Origin: Archangium violaceum
GTDB taxonomy: Bacteria; Myxococcota; Myxococcia; Myxococcales; Myxococcaceae
Direction of reading: 5' to 3'
Assembly (NCBI RefSeq): GCF_016887565.1
Contig: NZ_CP069396.1
Coordinates: forward strand, 2,383,001 to 2,447,000
DNA: 64,000 nt
The notes beneath the pieces are model-generated. The model searched no databases. It saw nothing but the letters and a program-made list of their open reading frames with translations, and was not told the DNA's origin. Every line of letters begins with the position of its first letter. Positions within the stretch are counted from its first letter, which is position 1. Made by a program: the position numbers and the translations under genes. Of the stretch, positions 62,791-64,000 are shown one piece after another.

Positions 62791-62830
62791 CCGAGAGGGC
62801 GAGAGGGTGTCAAAGGATTCGAAACGAGGG
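62791..62830 (+). repeat. Dispersed repeat copy E upstream of the RayT gene
   Basis: Core GAGAGGGTGTCAAAGGATTC at 62801-62820, preceded by a partial GAGAGGGC. It lies about 120 bases ahead of the truncated RayT gene, in the orientation of copies B and C. Confidence 0.75.
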
Positions 62831-62951
62831 ACCTGCGCGAGAGCGAGACGTGGCGTGGACGGGTGAAGCTGCCGGCCTCCATGTCTTTCCGAGGAGTTGC
62901 AGCTGGCCCGAGGGATGCAATGACCTCGCGGACGGTACGCAGGGGGAGGGG

Positions 62952-63308
62952 ATGGGCTGGCCGCTGAGAATGTTCCAGGAGGAGAGCTACTACTTCGTTA
63001 CGTCCAGGTGCTTCCAGGGGAGGCTGTTGCTGCGTCCCAGCCAGGAGGTGAACGAGGTGGTAGGAGGCGTGCTGGCGCGAGCTGCCCAGCAGCGTGCTGG
63101 CAGCGTACGGCTGCACGCCTTCATCTTCGCGTCCAATCACTTCCACCTGCTGGTGTGGACGCGGGGAGCGGCACTCGCCTCCTTCATGCAATACCTGCGC
63201 GCCAACCTGTCCAAAAAGGTGGGGAGGTTGGTGGACTGGAGTGGAGGCTTCTGGGAGACATGCTGCAAGCAGTCTGGCGACTCACCGTGGGACTCAGCTC
63301 GCCTCTGA
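62952..63308 (+). pseudogene. REP-associated tyrosine transposase (RayT/Y1_Tnp), 3'-truncated
   Basis: 118 residues starting MGWPLRMFQEESYYFVTSRC. The HUH motif is His63-Phe-His65 in SNHFHLLVW, and FQGRLLLRPSQEVNEVVGGV and LRANLSKKVGRLVDWSGGFWE are typical of the family. The reading then loses homology (TCCKQSGDSPW...) and stops. The catalytic Tyr region (expected as 'RYILSHGVKEGLV') and the C-terminal helical part are absent. The C-terminal part survives separately in copies A, B and C. RayT enzymes act on REP palindromes. Confidence 0.82.
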
Positions 63309-63429
63309 TGAGGACTTCTGGATGCCGCGGGTCACAGACATGTAACGAATGACTGCGTTGCAGAACCTTGACATACACGCGGCAACAGCCACTCCCTACC
63401 TTGAGCGCTTCATCCAAAACGGAGCGCTC

Positions 63430-64000
63430 ATGCACCTCACGCGCGCGGTCTCGGCAGTGGCCCTGGTCTCGATGTTCGGCATCGGTTGTGGCGAGTCTCT
63501 TCCAGGGGCTGAGGGCAAGGTGGCACCGCAGGTGGCTCCGGCACTGCTGTCCCGGTCGAGCGCGCTCAGCACGGAAATCTACAATGGCTATGCGGTGACG
63601 GTATCGGGCGGGCTGGGCTCGGTGCAGAGCTTCCGCATGGTGAATCCGGCGCCCGCGGCGAAGCTGAGCTTCACGCTCCGCGGTGGCAGCGGAGACGCGG
63701 ACCTCTACGTGAAGCGGTTCGCCGAGCCCACGTTCACCGACTACGACTGCTCGAGCGATGCGGTGGGGACCACGGAGAACTGCGTGTACACCACCGACGT
63801 TGAGTCCGATCAGCCCTACTACGTCCTTGTCTACGGCTACGAGCCGTTTTCCAACGTCACGCTGCACGCCTACTACAGCAACCCGCTGGCGCTTGCGACG
63901 CAGGTGCCCGTCCAGGGCAACCAGCTGTCGCGGACGGTGTACGAGGTGGACGTTCCAGCCGGCTATGGCCGGCTGCAGGTGACGGCCACCCAGCCGTTCG
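63430..64000 (+). CDS. Lipoprotein with pre-peptidase C-terminal-like (PPC) domains, 3'-truncated by window edge
   Basis: 190 codons visible, open to the window end. The start ATG 63430 has GGAG five bases upstream. Signal peptide with lipobox FGIGC (Cys20). The region from about residue 50 matches PPC-type beta-sandwiches: SVQSFRMVNPAPAAKLSFTL, GGSGDADLYVKR, ENCVYTTDVESDQPYYVLVYG. A second copy begins near residue 160 (RTVYEVDVPAGYGRLQVTAT). Paired Cys (DYDCSSD...ENCVY) fit a disulfide. Likely a secreted protease or adhesin whose catalytic part, if any, lies beyond the window. Confidence 0.8.
   Translation, partial: MHLTRAVSAVALVSMFGIGCGESLPGAEGKVAPQVAPALLSRSSALSTEIYNGYAVTVSGGLGSVQSFRMVNPAPAAKLSFTLRGGSGDADLYVKRFAEPTFTDYDCSSDAVGTTENCVYTTDVESDQPYYVLVYGYEPFSNVTLHAYYSNPLALATQVPVQGNQLSRTVYEVDVPAGYGRLQVTATQPF

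Overview
The window reads as chromosomal DNA of a fruiting myxobacterium (Myxococcota, most likely suborder Cystobacterineae, an Archangium/Cystobacter-like organism). This is inferred from the very high GC, GTG starts, abundant Ser/Thr kinases of the 'HRDVSPQN' type, a kinase/AAA/GAF/histidine-kinase fusion, many secreted lipoproteins, RCC1-like and HYDIN-like lipoproteins, and REP-associated (RayT) transposase remnants. I could not run a search, so the species is not assigned. No rRNA, tRNA or CRISPR array was seen.

Layout. 0-3.7 kb: the 3' end of prfC with a strong terminator, then a promoter and a three-gene operon: a DUF5819/SdpA-like protein, an HTTM/SdpB-like membrane protein, and a 94-residue secreted peptide with 11 tyrosines in 21 residues. 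This operon is a candidate undescribed peptide-maturation system. 3.8-21 kb: secreted regulatory-like repeat protein, PEP-utilising phosphotransferase, giant kinase-ATPase-TPR regulator, NGLST-repeat lipoprotein, OPT transporter, M32 carboxypeptidase, Nudix, DUF2339 and Csp-like proteins. 21-26 kb: RNase D divergent from ttcA, a TerB-like protein, an orphan PhnD-like binding protein, and a peroxiredoxin whose catalytic Cys codon is an in-frame TGA followed by a SECIS-like hairpin, so probably a selenoprotein. 26-48 kb: cell-surface and signalling genes (RCC1 lipoprotein, kinase, HYDIN/vWA-like lipoprotein, hydrolase, aldo/keto reductase with divergent XRE-cupin regulator, SF1 helicase, S8 protease, ankyrin protein, 1773-residue kinase/ATPase/GAF/histidine kinase).

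48.9-63.3 kb is an accessory, scarred region. At least five copies of a short dispersed repeat (core GAGAGGGTGTCAAAGAATTC) occur here. Three of them carry the 3' end of a RayT transposase gene, and a truncated RayT gene with its HUH motif lies at 62.95 kb. Between the copies lie an HxlR/quinone-oxidoreductase/enoyl-CoA-hydratase cassette, an XRE protein with an unknown C-terminal domain, a Uma2 nuclease, a kinase-like remnant, a cation/proton antiporter broken by an IS3 remnant and a nonsense codon, and an 808-residue DUF4238 + SEC-C protein of foreign appearance with a truncated divergent neighbour. The window ends in small secreted lipoproteins, the last of which runs off the edge.
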